This document shows, one piece after another, positions 26,863 to 36,852 of a stretch of 36,852 nucleotides of DNA (positions are counted from its first letter, which is position 1; the number at the start of each line of letters is the position of its first letter). The position numbers were made by a program, and so were the translations under genes. The stretch is from contig NZ_AKJM01000033.1 in NCBI RefSeq assembly GCF_000282335.1, positions 1-36,852 on the forward strand, read 5' to 3'. The DNA comes from Pseudomonas sp. GM48 (GTDB lineage Bacteria > Pseudomonadota > Gammaproteobacteria > Pseudomonadales > Pseudomonadaceae). The notes beneath the pieces were generated by a model. It was not told where the DNA came from. It worked only from the letters and a program-made list of their open reading frames with translations, and did no database searches.

Positions 26863-27747
26863 CTAGCGCGGGGCGCTGGCTGGCGATGTTTGGGGAATGG
26901 ATGAGGCGACTGACGGCACGGCAGCATGGCCGTGTTCGTCGCATTTGCAGGACAGGCGCTCGCCGCTGTCGACGTTCATCAGGGTCAGGGCGCCGCCCCA
27001 GACACAACCGGTGTCGAGGGCCGAGACACCCGGCTCGTCACACTTGCCTTCCAGTGCAGCCCAGTGACCGAAGAGGATTTTCAGACCTTTGGTCTTGCGT
27101 TCCTTGTGCTGGAACCAGGGCTTGTAGCCAGGTGGGGCGGTACCGAGACCTTCCTTGCTCTTGAGGTCGAGTTTGCCTTCGGCGGTGCAAAAACGCATGC
27201 GGGTGAAATAGTTGGTGATCACCCGCAGACGCGTCACGCCTTTGAGGTCGTTGTCCCATTTCGCCGGATCGTTGCCGTACATGCCATCGAGGTAGGGCGG
27301 CAACAGGTTGTCGTCACGCAAGACAGTCTCGACTTCGGCGGCACACTTCAAGGCTTTGCGCAGCGACCACTGGGGTGGAATGCCGGCATGGACCAGTGCA
27401 ACGTTGCGCTGTTCGTCGTAGTGCATGAGCTTTTGCTGGCGCAGCCATTCCAGCAGCTCGGCGCAGTCCGGCGCGTCAATGATCTCGTGCAGGGTGTCGG
27501 CCTTTTTCAGGCGTTCGATGTTGCGTCCGGCCGCCAACAGGTGCAGGTCGTGGTTGCCGAGCACGCACACCAGCGACTCGCGGATGCTATAGAGGAAGCG
27601 CAGGGTTTCCAGCGACTGCGGGCCGCGGTTGACCAGGTCGCCCACCAGCCACAGACGATCCCGTTGCGGATCGAACGCCACTTGTTTGAGCAGGCATTGC
27701 AGGGCTTGAAGGCAGCCTTGCAGGTCGCCGACAGCGTACGTCGCCAT
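26863..27747 (-). CDS. apaH: symmetrical bis(5'-nucleosyl)-tetraphosphatase ApaH
   Basis: 294 residues. Phosphoesterase metal motifs are present: GDLQG (Asp8), GDLVNRGP (Asp37) and GNHDLHLL (Asn65, His66, Asp67). E. coli ApaH has His where Gln10 stands here. It splits Ap4A to two ADP and can remove Np4 caps from RNA, so it links to stress and RNA decay. The first base of its ATG is the last base of the apaG stop, giving tight coupling. The last 20 residues are low-complexity and likely variable. Confidence 0.97.
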   Translation of the reverse strand: MATYAVGDLQGCLQALQCLLKQVAFDPQRDRLWLVGDLVNRGPQSLETLRFLYSIRESLVCVLGNHDLHLLAAGRNIERLKKADTLHEIIDAPDCAELLEWLRQQKLMHYDEQRNVALVHAGIPPQWSLRKALKCAAEVETVLRDDNLLPPYLDGMYGNDPAKWDNDLKGVTRLRVITNYFTRMRFCTAEGKLDLKSKEGLGTAPPGYKPWFQHKERKTKGLKILFGHWAALEGKCDEPGVSALDTGCVWGGALTLMNVDSGERLSCKCDEHGHAAVPSVASSIPQTSPASAPR

Positions 27748-28127
27748 CAGTGCAAGGCTCCAGGCACCGCCAGGCGGAAGGGCGCGATGATGGCATCGAA
27801 ATGCTTGCCGTCGTCGGAAAGCATCTGATAGGTGCCTTGCATGGTGCCGACCTTGGTGGTCATGACCGTGCCGCTGCTGTAGGTGTGGCTCTTGCCGGGT
27901 TCGATCAACGGCTGCTGGCCTACCACGCCTGCGCCGCGCACTTCTTCGACATGCCCGTCACCATCGGTGATGACCCAGTGCCGTGAAAGCAGTTTGGCGG
28001 GCATCAGGCCATTGTTTTTCACGGTGATGGTGTAGGCAAAGGCAAAGCGGTCGTACTCGGGTTGCGATTGTTCTGCCAGATAGCGGGTGACGACGCTGAC
28101 GTCGACCTGATAACGAGGATCGGACAT
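27747..28127 (-). CDS. apaG: ApaG (DUF525) protein
   Basis: 126 residues, a single immunoglobulin-like ApaG domain ([43 protein letters not shown]). The function in bacteria is not settled; the fold binds nucleotides or pyrophosphate in some homologues. It sits between rsmA and apaH as in most gammaproteobacteria. It follows rsmA after 115 bases that hold a 10-bp hairpin. Confidence 0.97.
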   Translation of the reverse strand: MSDPRYQVDVSVVTRYLAEQSQPEYDRFAFAYTITVKNNGLMPAKLLSRHWVITDGDGHVEEVRGAGVVGQQPLIEPGKSHTYSSGTVMTTKVGTMQGTYQMLSDDGKHFDAIIAPFRLAVPGALH

Positions 28128-28191
28128 GCAAGGGGCCTTAAAAACGAAGCGGGACGCGGGGCGTAGCTGATGGAGTTCAGTCTAGGCCAAG

Positions 28192-28228
28192 TATCGGGTA
28201 GTAGACCAGAGTGCCGTCCTACCCGATA
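28192..28228 (-). promoter_or_regulatory. intercistronic hairpin between rsmA and apaG
   Basis: A perfect 10-bp stem TATCGGGTAG / CTACCCGATA with a 17-base loop begins 14 bases after the rsmA stop. No T-tract follows on the minus strand (ACTTGGCC), so an RNA-processing or stability role is more likely than termination. Confidence 0.6.
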
Positions 28229-28242
28229 GCGCTCATCACCTG

Positions 28243-29061
28243 TCAGTCGGCGGCAGGCTTTTGTGCTGCTTGCTCGCTGAGCTTGTCGGCCAGGCGCACG
28301 AAGGCGGCCAGGTCGAGTTGCTCGGGACGCAGGCTGCCATCGACGCCGGCGGCTTCGATTTCGGCGTTGCTCAGCAACAGCTTGAGGGTGTTGCGCAGGG
28401 TTTTGCGGCGCTGGTTGAAAGCTTCGCGCACGACGCGCTCCAGCAAACGGTGGTCCTTGGCCGGGTGCGGCAGTACCGCGTGGGGCACCAGGCGTACGAT
28501 GGCCGAGTCGACTTTCGGCGGCGGGTTGAACGCGCCCGGGCCGACGTTGAACAGGTGCTCGACCCGACAGTGGTACTGAACCATGATCGACAGACGGCCC
28601 CAGTCACCACCACCCGGGCCGGCAGCCAGGCGCTCGACCACTTCCTTTTGCAGCATGAAGTGCATGTCGCGGATCAGGTGCGAGTTGTGCAGCAGGTGAA
28701 AAATCAGCGGCGTGGAGATGTTGTACGGCAGGTTGCCGACCACTCGCAGGCTGCCTGGTGCGGCATTCAGGCTGTTGAAGTCGAACTTCAGTGCATCGCC
28801 CTGATGCAGATTGAAGTTGCTCTTGCCGGCAAACTGCTGGTTGAGGATCGGGATCAGGTCCTTGTCCAGTTCCACCACGTCGAGTTGGGCACCGCTGCTG
28901 AGCAGACCCTGGGTCAGTGCGCCCTGTCCCGGGCCGATTTCCAGCAGGCGGTCTTCTGTCTTGGCATGAATAGAGCGCAGGATGCGGTCGATAACGCCGG
29001 CATCGTGCAGGAAGTTCTGGCCAAAGCGTTTGCGCGCCTTGTGTTGGTAATGCTCGGTCAT
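28243..29061 (-). CDS. rsmA: 16S rRNA (A1518/A1519-N6)-dimethyltransferase RsmA (KsgA)
   Basis: 272 residues. [18 protein letters not shown] opens the family, [15 protein letters not shown] is the SAM-binding motif I, and [18 protein letters not shown] carries the catalytic NLPY. It dimethylates two adjacent adenines near the 3' end of 16S rRNA during late 30S assembly; loss gives kasugamycin resistance. It overlaps pdxA by 4 bases. It is not the RNA-binding regulator also called RsmA in Pseudomonas. Confidence 0.98.
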   Translation of the reverse strand: MTEHYQHKARKRFGQNFLHDAGVIDRILRSIHAKTEDRLLEIGPGQGALTQGLLSSGAQLDVVELDKDLIPILNQQFAGKSNFNLHQGDALKFDFNSLNAAPGSLRVVGNLPYNISTPLIFHLLHNSHLIRDMHFMLQKEVVERLAAGPGGGDWGRLSIMVQYHCRVEHLFNVGPGAFNPPPKVDSAIVRLVPHAVLPHPAKDHRLLERVVREAFNQRRKTLRNTLKLLLSNAEIEAAGVDGSLRPEQLDLAAFVRLADKLSEQAAQKPAAD

Positions 29062-30047
29062 AAACGGGTCTCGGCCATCTGGTAGGCGGTTTCCAGGGCG
29101 ACTTGCAGGCTGCCGGTGTCGATCTTGCCGCTGCCGGCCAGGTCCAGGGCGGTGCCGTGGTCGACCGAGGTGCGGATGATCGGCAAGCCGAGGGTCACGT
29201 TGACTGCTGCGCCGAAGCCTTTGTACTTCAGCACCGGCAGGCCCTGGTCGTGGTACATCGCCAGCACTGCATCGCAGTGCTCCAGATATTTGGGGGTAAA
29301 CAGAGTGTCGGCGGGCAGGGGGCCGCGAAGGTCCATGCCCTCGCCGCGCAAGCGCTCCAATGTGGGTTCGATGATATCGATTTCTTCATGGCCCAGATGT
29401 CCGCCTTCACCGGCATGCGGGTTGAGACCGCAGACCAGGATGCGTGGCTGGGCGATGCCGAATTTGTTCTGCAGGTCGGCGTGCAGGATTCGCGTGACGC
29501 GTTCCAGGCGCTCCGGCGTGATTGCATCGGCAACCTCGCGAAGGGGCAGGTGAGTGGTCACCAGGGCTACGCGCAGGCCGCGTGTGGCCAGCATCATCAC
29601 CACTTGCGCGGTGTGGGTCAGGTCGGCGAGGAATTCCGTGTGTCCGGAAAAGGCGATGCCGGACTCGTTGATGACGCCTTTGTGCACCGGCGCGGTAATC
29701 ATGCCGGCAAAGTCCCCGTTCAGGCAGCCCTGGCCGGCCCGGGTCAGGGTTTCCAGGACAAACGCAGCGTTGGCCTTGTCCAGTTGTCCGGCGGTGACCG
29801 TGGCGTTGAGCGGTGTATCCCACACATACAGGCTGTTGGCTGGCGCGGGCGCGTCCGGCCAGTTGTCCGGTGTAACCGGCAGCAAGTCGACCGCCACACC
29901 CAGTTGCGCGGCCCGCTCAATGAGCAGGTCGCGGCTGGTGATGGCAATCAGGGGGTGGGGCTGGGCTTGCGAGGCGAGCAGCAGGCACAGGTCGGGACCT
30001 ATGCCGGCTGGTTCGCCGGGTGTCAGCGCGAAACGTTGGGGTTTCAC
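29058..30047 (-). CDS. pdxA: 4-hydroxythreonine-4-phosphate dehydrogenase PdxA
   Basis: 329 residues. [13 protein letters not shown] begins the family. Metal-binding histidines are in [13 protein letters not shown], in the [13 protein letters not shown] segment and in [16 protein letters not shown]. It oxidises 4-phosphooxy-threonine with NAD for vitamin B6 synthesis. It overlaps both neighbours by 4 bases (surA before, rsmA after), so the three are translationally coupled. Confidence 0.98.
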   Translation of the reverse strand: MKPQRFALTPGEPAGIGPDLCLLLASQAQPHPLIAITSRDLLIERAAQLGVAVDLLPVTPDNWPDAPAPANSLYVWDTPLNATVTAGQLDKANAAFVLETLTRAGQGCLNGDFAGMITAPVHKGVINESGIAFSGHTEFLADLTHTAQVVMMLATRGLRVALVTTHLPLREVADAITPERLERVTRILHADLQNKFGIAQPRILVCGLNPHAGEGGHLGHEEIDIIEPTLERLRGEGMDLRGPLPADTLFTPKYLEHCDAVLAMYHDQGLPVLKYKGFGAAVNVTLGLPIIRTSVDHGTALDLAGSGKIDTGSLQVALETAYQMAETRL

Positions 30048-31366
30048 TGTGCTGCCTGGTCGGCGCCAGGGAGTTTGATTTCAACGTACGCTTCGTCACG
30101 GATCTGACGCAGCCAGGTTTGCAGCTCTTCGTCGTATTTGCGGTTACGCAATACGGTCATTGCTTGCTGCTCGCGAGCCTGGGTGGTGCTGTCTGTGGCG
30201 CGACGGCCAAGGACTTCCAGGACGTGCCAGCCGTATTGTGTCTGGAACGGCTTGGACAGCTGACCTTGTGGGGTCTTGGCCATCACTTCGCGGAACTCGG
30301 GCACTAGCGCGCTCGGGTCGATCCAGTTCAGGTCGCCGCCGTTGAGGGCAGAACCCGGGTCTTCCGAATAGCTTTTCGCCAGTTCGCCGAAGTCTTCGCC
30401 AGCCTGGATACGGCTGTAGAGCGAATCGGCCAGGGCCCTGGTTTTTGCTTCGTCGCGGATCGGGCTCGGTTTGACCAGGATGTGACGCACATGCACTTCA
30501 TCGCGCATCTGGGTCTCGCCGCCACGCTTGGCGAGGATCTTCAGGATGATGAAGCCGCCCGGCGTGCGCATTGGCTGGGTGACATCCCCCACCGGCATGG
30601 AGCTCAGCAGGCGATCGAACGGAGGTGGCAATTGAGCGGCTTTACGCCAGCCCATGTCGCCACCTTCCAGTGCGGTTTCGCTGGCGGATTTGGCGATGGC
30701 CAACTGACCGAAGTCAGCGCCTTGCTTGAGTTGCTGGTAAATCGCATCGGCCTGTTTGGCTGCATTCTGAATCGCGTCGGAGTTGGCGCTTTCCGGCGTA
30801 GGAATCAGGATGTTGGCCAGGTGGAACTCTTCGGACAGCTGCATTTTGCCCAGGTCGGAAGCCAGGAAGTTCTTCACTTCCTGCTCGGAGACCTGAATGC
30901 GTTCGGCAACCCGGCGCTGGCGTACACGGCTGATGACCATTTCGCGACGAATCTGCTCACGCGCCTCGTCGTAAGACAGGCCATCGCGAGTCAGGGCGGC
31001 GCGGAACTGCTCGACCGACATGTTGTTGCGCTGGGCAATGGTGCCGACAGCCTGGTTCAACTCTTCATCAGTAATGCGAATGCCGGAGCGATCGCCGATC
31101 TGCAATTGCAGGTTTTCGACGATCAGGCGCTCCAGTACCTGCTGCTGCAGCACGCTGGCTGGCGGCACGGCAGAACCACGCTTGGCAATGGTTTGCTGAA
31201 CTTCATGAACGCGTTGGTCCAGTTGGCTCTGCATGACCACGTCGTTGTCGACGATGGCCACCACTTTATCGATGGACTGTACGGCGGCACTGGCCGCCGT
31301 ACTCAGGAACAGCGCGCCCAGCATCAGCGGGCGCAGACAATCAGAAAGCTTGGTCTTCACGTTCAC
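30044..31366 (-). CDS. surA: periplasmic chaperone/prolyl isomerase SurA
   Basis: 440 residues. A signal peptide (about 1-27, [15 protein letters not shown]) is followed by an N-terminal chaperone domain and two parvulin domains (about 175-280, with [13 protein letters not shown]; about 287-390, with [16 protein letters not shown]) and a C-terminal helix. It guides outer-membrane proteins, including LptD, across the periplasm. The start is GTG, preceded by AAGG, and lies 26 bases inside the end of lptD, so it depends on lptD translation. Confidence 0.97.
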   Translation of the reverse strand: MNVKTKLSDCLRPLMLGALFLSTAASAAVQSIDKVVAIVDNDVVMQSQLDQRVHEVQQTIAKRGSAVPPASVLQQQVLERLIVENLQLQIGDRSGIRITDEELNQAVGTIAQRNNMSVEQFRAALTRDGLSYDEAREQIRREMVISRVRQRRVAERIQVSEQEVKNFLASDLGKMQLSEEFHLANILIPTPESANSDAIQNAAKQADAIYQQLKQGADFGQLAIAKSASETALEGGDMGWRKAAQLPPPFDRLLSSMPVGDVTQPMRTPGGFIILKILAKRGGETQMRDEVHVRHILVKPSPIRDEAKTRALADSLYSRIQAGEDFGELAKSYSEDPGSALNGGDLNWIDPSALVPEFREVMAKTPQGQLSKPFQTQYGWHVLEVLGRRATDSTTQAREQQAMTVLRNRKYDEELQTWLRQIRDEAYVEIKLPGADQAAQ

Positions 31367-34151
31367 GATAACCTTGAATGCCTTTGTCGAGGAAGCTCTC
31401 TGCCTTGGCGCCGGTGAGGCCGCCGAGTCCCTTCAGAACAATTTGGAGGAAGACGCCATGGTCGCCTTTTTCGTTTTGCGGTGCTTGCTGGCTGAACTCG
31501 TCGTAATCAACGAAGTAACGGTTGATCAGGCGCAGTTTCCAGCAGCAGCTGTCGTACTCGAAACCACCGAAGGCATCCAGGGTACGGTTGCGGTTGTAGT
31601 CATACTGCCAGCGGCTGATAGCGCTCCATTGCGGCACGATCGGCCAGATCACCGAGAAGTCGTGCTGTTGGATCTTGTAGTAGTCCTTCACGAAGCCAGG
31701 CTGGCCAGGGGTGCCATAGTCACCGCCGAACTGCCATTGACCGGTGTTCTGGTTGTAGATCACCTGGTCGTTACGATAGCGATAGCCGAGGTTGACGATC
31801 TTGTTCGGGTTGTCTTCAGGCTGGTAGTGGAACATTGCACTGCCCGAACGAGGGCTGCGGCTGTCCGGGTCCCAGTTGTAGTCGGCCGTGGTGCGCCAGT
31901 CGCGGTTCCAGCGATATTCGTATTCCAGCGCATAAGGCGAAACATTCGAATGTGCATCGGCGCGGGTTTGTGGGTTGATGCCCGGCAACTGTACTTCGCG
32001 GTCCTTGAAGAACAAGGCCTGGCCGACACTGATGCGCTGACGCTCGAAACCGTTGTCTTCGATCCAGCGGCTGGTCACGCCCAGGGACAGTTTGTTCTCG
32101 TCACCGACACGGTCGGAACCGGAGAAACGGTTGTCCCGGAACAGTGACGCATAGTTGAAGGTGTATTCGCTGGTATCGAATACCGGGATGTCTTCCTGGT
32201 CGACCTCAGGCACGTACAGGTAGAACAGGCGCGGCTCGAGAGTCTGGCGGTAGTTCTTGCCGAAATACTGGGTATTTCGATCGAAGTACAGACCGCTGTC
32301 GATACTGGCGATCGGCACGCCGCGGTTCTGGTTGCTGTCAAAATTACCGTTGAAATTTTTAGTCCCGGCTGCAGCCGCGGCTTGATCCTGAGTCACGATT
32401 TGACTTTTGCCGGTACTGTCCAGGTCCAGCTGGTACTGGGTGTACTGGTACTTGAGCTTCGGTGTCAGGAAGCCGTATGTCGTGTTCATCGGCAGGCTCA
32501 TGGCGGGCGCGAGATTCAGGCGGTCGCCAGTGGCGCGAGCCAGACCTTGTATGTTGGTATCAATACGGGGCGTCACATTACCGTCTTCGTCGGAGTAGTT
32601 GCCGGTCTGCAGATCGCGGTCAAACCGTACGAGCTCGGTGTTGTAGGTGAAATTCAGGCCTTCCGGATGATAAGGCAGCATGCCGTCGAGGGTGAGCTGC
32701 GGCAGGCGGTCGTACGGCGTAATGTTCGATACGCTCGCCAGTTCGTATGCCTGGGCGTTCACCCGAGCGGTATAGCTGTCGCCACGATAGGTGACGGAGC
32801 CCTGCTGGTTCACGTAGTCGTTGCTTTTCACGCCAATCTGGTCGGTCTGCAGATCCTGGAAGTAATACGGATCGCTGATCTTGGTGTAGTCGACTTGCGT
32901 GAGCACTCGCGAGTCGAGACCACCCTTGTGCTGCCAGTTGTACATGTAGCGGGTTTTTTCGGCGTCGGACTGCTTGTCGCGTTCGTTGCTTTCGTCGTTG
33001 AGGTACGCCGCACCGAACTGGCCTTCGCTGGACTTGGTCAGGTAGCGGAATTCGCCTTCCATCAACAAGCCGTGCTTTTCCATGTAACGCGGGTACAACG
33101 TGGCATCGTAGTTCGGCGCCAGGTTGAAGTAGTACGGGGTGACCAGCATGAAGCCGGTATCACTGCCGGTGCCGATGCTCGGCGGCAGGAAGCCGGACTG
33201 GCGACGGTCGTCGATCGGGAAGTAGATGTACGGCGTGTACAGGACCGGAATGTCCTTGACCCGCAACGTCACGTTGGTTGCCGTACCGAAACCGGTGGCC
33301 GGGTTCAGGGTGATGTTGTTGCCCTTGAGCTGCCAGGCGTTGCTGTTCGGTTCGCACGTGGTGTACGTACCATCCTTGAGGCGGATGATCGCGTTTTCGG
33401 CACGTTTGGCGTACAGCGCATTACCGCGCACGCGGGATTTGTGCATCACGTATTCGGCGTTGTCGACCTTGGCTTCACCGGTGTCGAGCTGCACATCGGC
33501 GTGGTCGCCGACGATCAATGCGCCGTTGTCGCGAATGCGCACGTTGCCGTTCAGGTCGCCACGGCTCTCGGCCTGGTACAGGTTGGCTTCGTCGGCTTCG
33601 ACCTGCATGCTGCCCTGACGCATGACAACGTCGCCGGCCAGGGTCGCGACCTGCTCATCCTGCTTATAGCGGGAGGCTTTTGCGCCGATAAAGGTAGGAG
33701 CGTCACTTTTATCCGTCTTGTCGTTCATGCCAGGACGAATCGGTTCGATATAGGAACCGGAGCAATAAGGACCGGTTTCAGCCAACTGTGCGGCGGTGAG
33801 CTGTTCGCGCGGAACCCAGTCGAGGTGACTGTAGTCTGCGCTACGTGACTTCAGGCCACGGCCTTTGGATTCGGTGACCAGTACCGGCTTGGCGCCAGTG
33901 TCTTCGCTGGAACCGCTCTCGGCCGGGGCTTCGCCGGTGGCGGAAACTGCGCTACCGTCATGGACGGGGCGCGGTGGCATTGCAGCCGCCGGCGTCTTTG
34001 GCGCGCAGTCCCAGGAACCCGAAGCAGAGACTGAGCAGTCAAACTGTTCCGCGGCGACCACGTAGGAAGTGGCAAGGGGTTGCAGCGCCAGCAAACTGCC
34101 GGTAACCAACAACGGAAATTTTTTACGAAACGCGGGGGATTTCAATGCCAT
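31341..34151 (-). CDS. lptD: LPS-assembly protein LptD
   Basis: 936 residues from [18 protein letters not shown], which I recognise as the conserved Pseudomonas LptD beginning; an open extension to 34202 is not used. A signal peptide (about 1-33) is followed by a Pseudomonas-type extra N-terminal stretch with early cysteines ([13 protein letters not shown]), an OstA jellyroll (about 140-270) and a C-terminal 26-strand beta-barrel. The CysCys pair near the end (DSCCWKLR) is the partner of the N-terminal cysteines in the disulfides needed for function. With LptE it inserts LPS in the outer membrane. Divergent from amgK (130-base gap; TATTAT on the minus strand at about 34232-34237 is a possible -10). 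Confidence 0.97.
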   Translation of the reverse strand: MALKSPAFRKKFPLLVTGSLLALQPLATSYVVAAEQFDCSVSASGSWDCAPKTPAAAMPPRPVHDGSAVSATGEAPAESGSSEDTGAKPVLVTESKGRGLKSRSADYSHLDWVPREQLTAAQLAETGPYCSGSYIEPIRPGMNDKTDKSDAPTFIGAKASRYKQDEQVATLAGDVVMRQGSMQVEADEANLYQAESRGDLNGNVRIRDNGALIVGDHADVQLDTGEAKVDNAEYVMHKSRVRGNALYAKRAENAIIRLKDGTYTTCEPNSNAWQLKGNNITLNPATGFGTATNVTLRVKDIPVLYTPYIYFPIDDRRQSGFLPPSIGTGSDTGFMLVTPYYFNLAPNYDATLYPRYMEKHGLLMEGEFRYLTKSSEGQFGAAYLNDESNERDKQSDAEKTRYMYNWQHKGGLDSRVLTQVDYTKISDPYYFQDLQTDQIGVKSNDYVNQQGSVTYRGDSYTARVNAQAYELASVSNITPYDRLPQLTLDGMLPYHPEGLNFTYNTELVRFDRDLQTGNYSDEDGNVTPRIDTNIQGLARATGDRLNLAPAMSLPMNTTYGFLTPKLKYQYTQYQLDLDSTGKSQIVTQDQAAAAAGTKNFNGNFDSNQNRGVPIASIDSGLYFDRNTQYFGKNYRQTLEPRLFYLYVPEVDQEDIPVFDTSEYTFNYASLFRDNRFSGSDRVGDENKLSLGVTSRWIEDNGFERQRISVGQALFFKDREVQLPGINPQTRADAHSNVSPYALEYEYRWNRDWRTTADYNWDPDSRSPRSGSAMFHYQPEDNPNKIVNLGYRYRNDQVIYNQNTGQWQFGGDYGTPGQPGFVKDYYKIQQHDFSVIWPIVPQWSAISRWQYDYNRNRTLDAFGGFEYDSCCWKLRLINRYFVDYDEFSQQAPQNEKGDHGVFLQIVLKGLGGLTGAKAESFLDKGIQGYREREDQAF

Positions 34152-34252
34152 CTTATTAGTCCGGGCTTCCTGCGTGCCATCTGCCCGCGGTGTGGGCCGC
34201 ACGCCTCTCGATGGTCTGAAAAAGATGCTGGATAATAAAGCATGACCCGCTT

Positions 34253-34268
34253 GACGGCTAGCGCCGTC
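34253..34268 (+). promoter_or_regulatory. hairpin directly before the amgK ribosome site
   Basis: A perfect 6-bp stem GACGGC / GCCGTC with a TAGC loop ends exactly where the amgK ribosome site (GGAGA, 34269) begins. It could keep the site exposed or, with upstream pairing, modulate it. Short, so only suggestive. Confidence 0.35.
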
Positions 34269-34281
34269 GGAGACCCTTGCA

Positions 34282-35969
<1,688 letters not shown>

Positions 35970-35970
35970 G

Positions 35971-36738
35971 ATGCTGTGGCCAGGGACTCTGATTGGAGCC
36001 GGAGCAGGCTTTGCCATAGCCAGTCTTCCGGGGGCCATGCTCGGCGCGTTGTTGGGGCAGGCGCTGGACCGGCGTTTGCACTTGCAGAGCTGGGGGCACT
36101 TGCGGGAAAAGCTGGGCGGTCGCCCGGTGCTGCGTAACGACGAGTTGCTGTTTGTCTTGTTGGGGCGTCTGGCCAAGTGCGACGGCCAGGTGATGGCCGG
36201 GCACATCGAACAGGCCCGGGCGGAAATGCGTTCGCTGGATATGTCCGAGTCGGCGCAGCGTCGTGCGATTGCCGCGTTCAATCGCGGCAAGTCGGGCCGC
36301 GACCGGCTGCACGGTTATCTGCGCCGTCTGAGTGCCCAGCCCTATGCGGCAGAAGGCGTGTTGCGCGCCTGCTGGCGAATGGTGTGGGCCGATGGCCGTG
36401 CCGGCCGCAGTGAGCGTGAGTTGATCGGCCAATGGGGCAAGTGGCTGGGCTGGACGCCGCATCAGGTGCAAGCGTTGGCCCACGACTACGAGCCGCAGAA
36501 AAAGCCATTGAGCAACAGTGTGCCAAGTTATCAGGAGGCCTTGCGGCTGCTGGGCGTGTCGGCCACCACTGAACCGGCGCAGATCAAGCGTGCTTATCGG
36601 CGCCTGCTCAGTCGCCATCATCCGGACAAGATTGCCGGCAGTGGCGCGACGGCGATGCAGGTTCGTGAGGCCACCGAGCGAACGCGTGAACTGCATAGCG
36701 CCTATACGCTGATTCGGGAGCGGCGGGATTTTCGCTAG
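35971..36738 (+). CDS. djlA: DjlA-like membrane co-chaperone (TerB + J domain)
   Basis: 255 residues. A glycine/alanine-rich N-terminal membrane segment (LIGAGAGFAIASLPGAMLG) is followed by a TerB-like helical domain (about 55-165) and a C-terminal J domain with HPD in RLLSRHHPDKIAG. This is the DjlA layout, which stimulates DnaK at the inner membrane and affects envelope stress signalling. The gene directly follows murU and is probably co-transcribed. A REP pair follows. Confidence 0.93.
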   Translation: MLWPGTLIGAGAGFAIASLPGAMLGALLGQALDRRLHLQSWGHLREKLGGRPVLRNDELLFVLLGRLAKCDGQVMAGHIEQARAEMRSLDMSESAQRRAIAAFNRGKSGRDRLHGYLRRLSAQPYAAEGVLRACWRMVWADGRAGRSERELIGQWGKWLGWTPHQVQALAHDYEPQKKPLSNSVPSYQEALRLLGVSATTEPAQIKRAYRRLLSRHHPDKIAGSGATAMQVREATERTRELHSAYTLIRERRDFR

Positions 36739-36769
36739 TCGAACAGCTTTGTGTTGCCTGTAATGGCCC

Positions 36770-36852
36770 CTTCGCGAGCAAGCCCGCTCCCACAGGTTTT
36801 ATGTCGATTACAAAAGTTGTGTGCGACGTTAATCCTGTGGGAGCGGGCTTGC
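36770..36852. repeat. REP inverted pair, cut by the right window edge
   Basis: An arm at 36770-36796 (CTTCGCGAGCAAGCCCGCTC and onward) and its inverted copy from 36834 (CCTGTGGGAGCGGGCTTGC) are separated by 37 bases. The second arm runs off the window. It lies 31 bases behind djlA. Confidence 0.88.

Noticed and set aside
26863..27747. ApaH with Gln in place of the His of GDxHG
   Set aside because: From memory this variant is common in ApaH of other bacteria; the remaining metal ligands are intact.

Overview
The window is chromosomal DNA of a Pseudomonas, most likely of the P. fluorescens/P. putida side of the genus. The evidence is gene order and repeats. The run rmcA, rpoD, dnaG, rpsU | tsaD, plsY, folB, folK, cca, spoVR, yeaH, prkA, glpE, apaH, apaG, rsmA, pdxA, surA, lptD | amgK, murU, djlA is the core Pseudomonas order around rpoD. 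A lysine/PQQ block (davB, davA, pqqF, pqqA, pqqB) lies to the left. Short REP sequences typical of fluorescent pseudomonads (core GTGGGAGCGGGCTTGC) sit between genes at five places. Nearly all of it is ordinary housekeeping chromosome. I see no prophage, insertion sequence, CRISPR array or defence island.

Layout. (1) 1-6.3 kb, minus strand: davB-davA (lysine to 5-aminovalerate), then pqqF, pqqA and pqqB of PQQ cofactor synthesis, with a terminator-like attenuator after pqqA. (2) 6.5-8.6 kb is a small accessory patch: an Lrp-type regulator next to davB, a divergent stand-alone M41 (FtsH-type) zinc peptidase-like gene, a perfect REP inverted pair, and a DUF3077 gene with a long structured leader. 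(3) 8.6-17.1 kb, minus strand: the macromolecular synthesis operon rpsU-dnaG-rpoD, then the c-di-GMP sensor rmcA and a tRNA-Ile2(CAU). The yqeY-like gene I expect between rpsU and dnaG in Pseudomonas is not there. (4) 17.3-21.2 kb: tsaD, plsY, folB-folK and cca. (5) 21.2-26.2 kb, minus strand: the stationary-phase/nutrient-stress trio prkA-yeaH-spoVR. (6) 26.5-34.2 kb, minus strand: the envelope and maintenance cluster lptD-surA-pdxA-rsmA-apaG-apaH-glpE, tightly packed with several overlaps. (7) 34.3-36.7 kb, plus strand: amgK-murU (peptidoglycan sugar recycling) and djlA.

The most unusual signal I found is not a new gene but RNA structure at gene starts. Downstream of spoVR, a strong hairpin followed by six U residues looks like an intrinsic terminator. 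Its 3' arm is the Shine-Dalgarno sequence of cca, and its U-tract runs directly into the cca AUG. Smaller hairpins that would cover the ribosome binding site or start codon are visible at pqqF, rmcA and the DUF3077 gene, and one abuts the amgK site. These were read by eye; no folding energies were computed. The second item of interest is the stand-alone M41-like peptidase gene.
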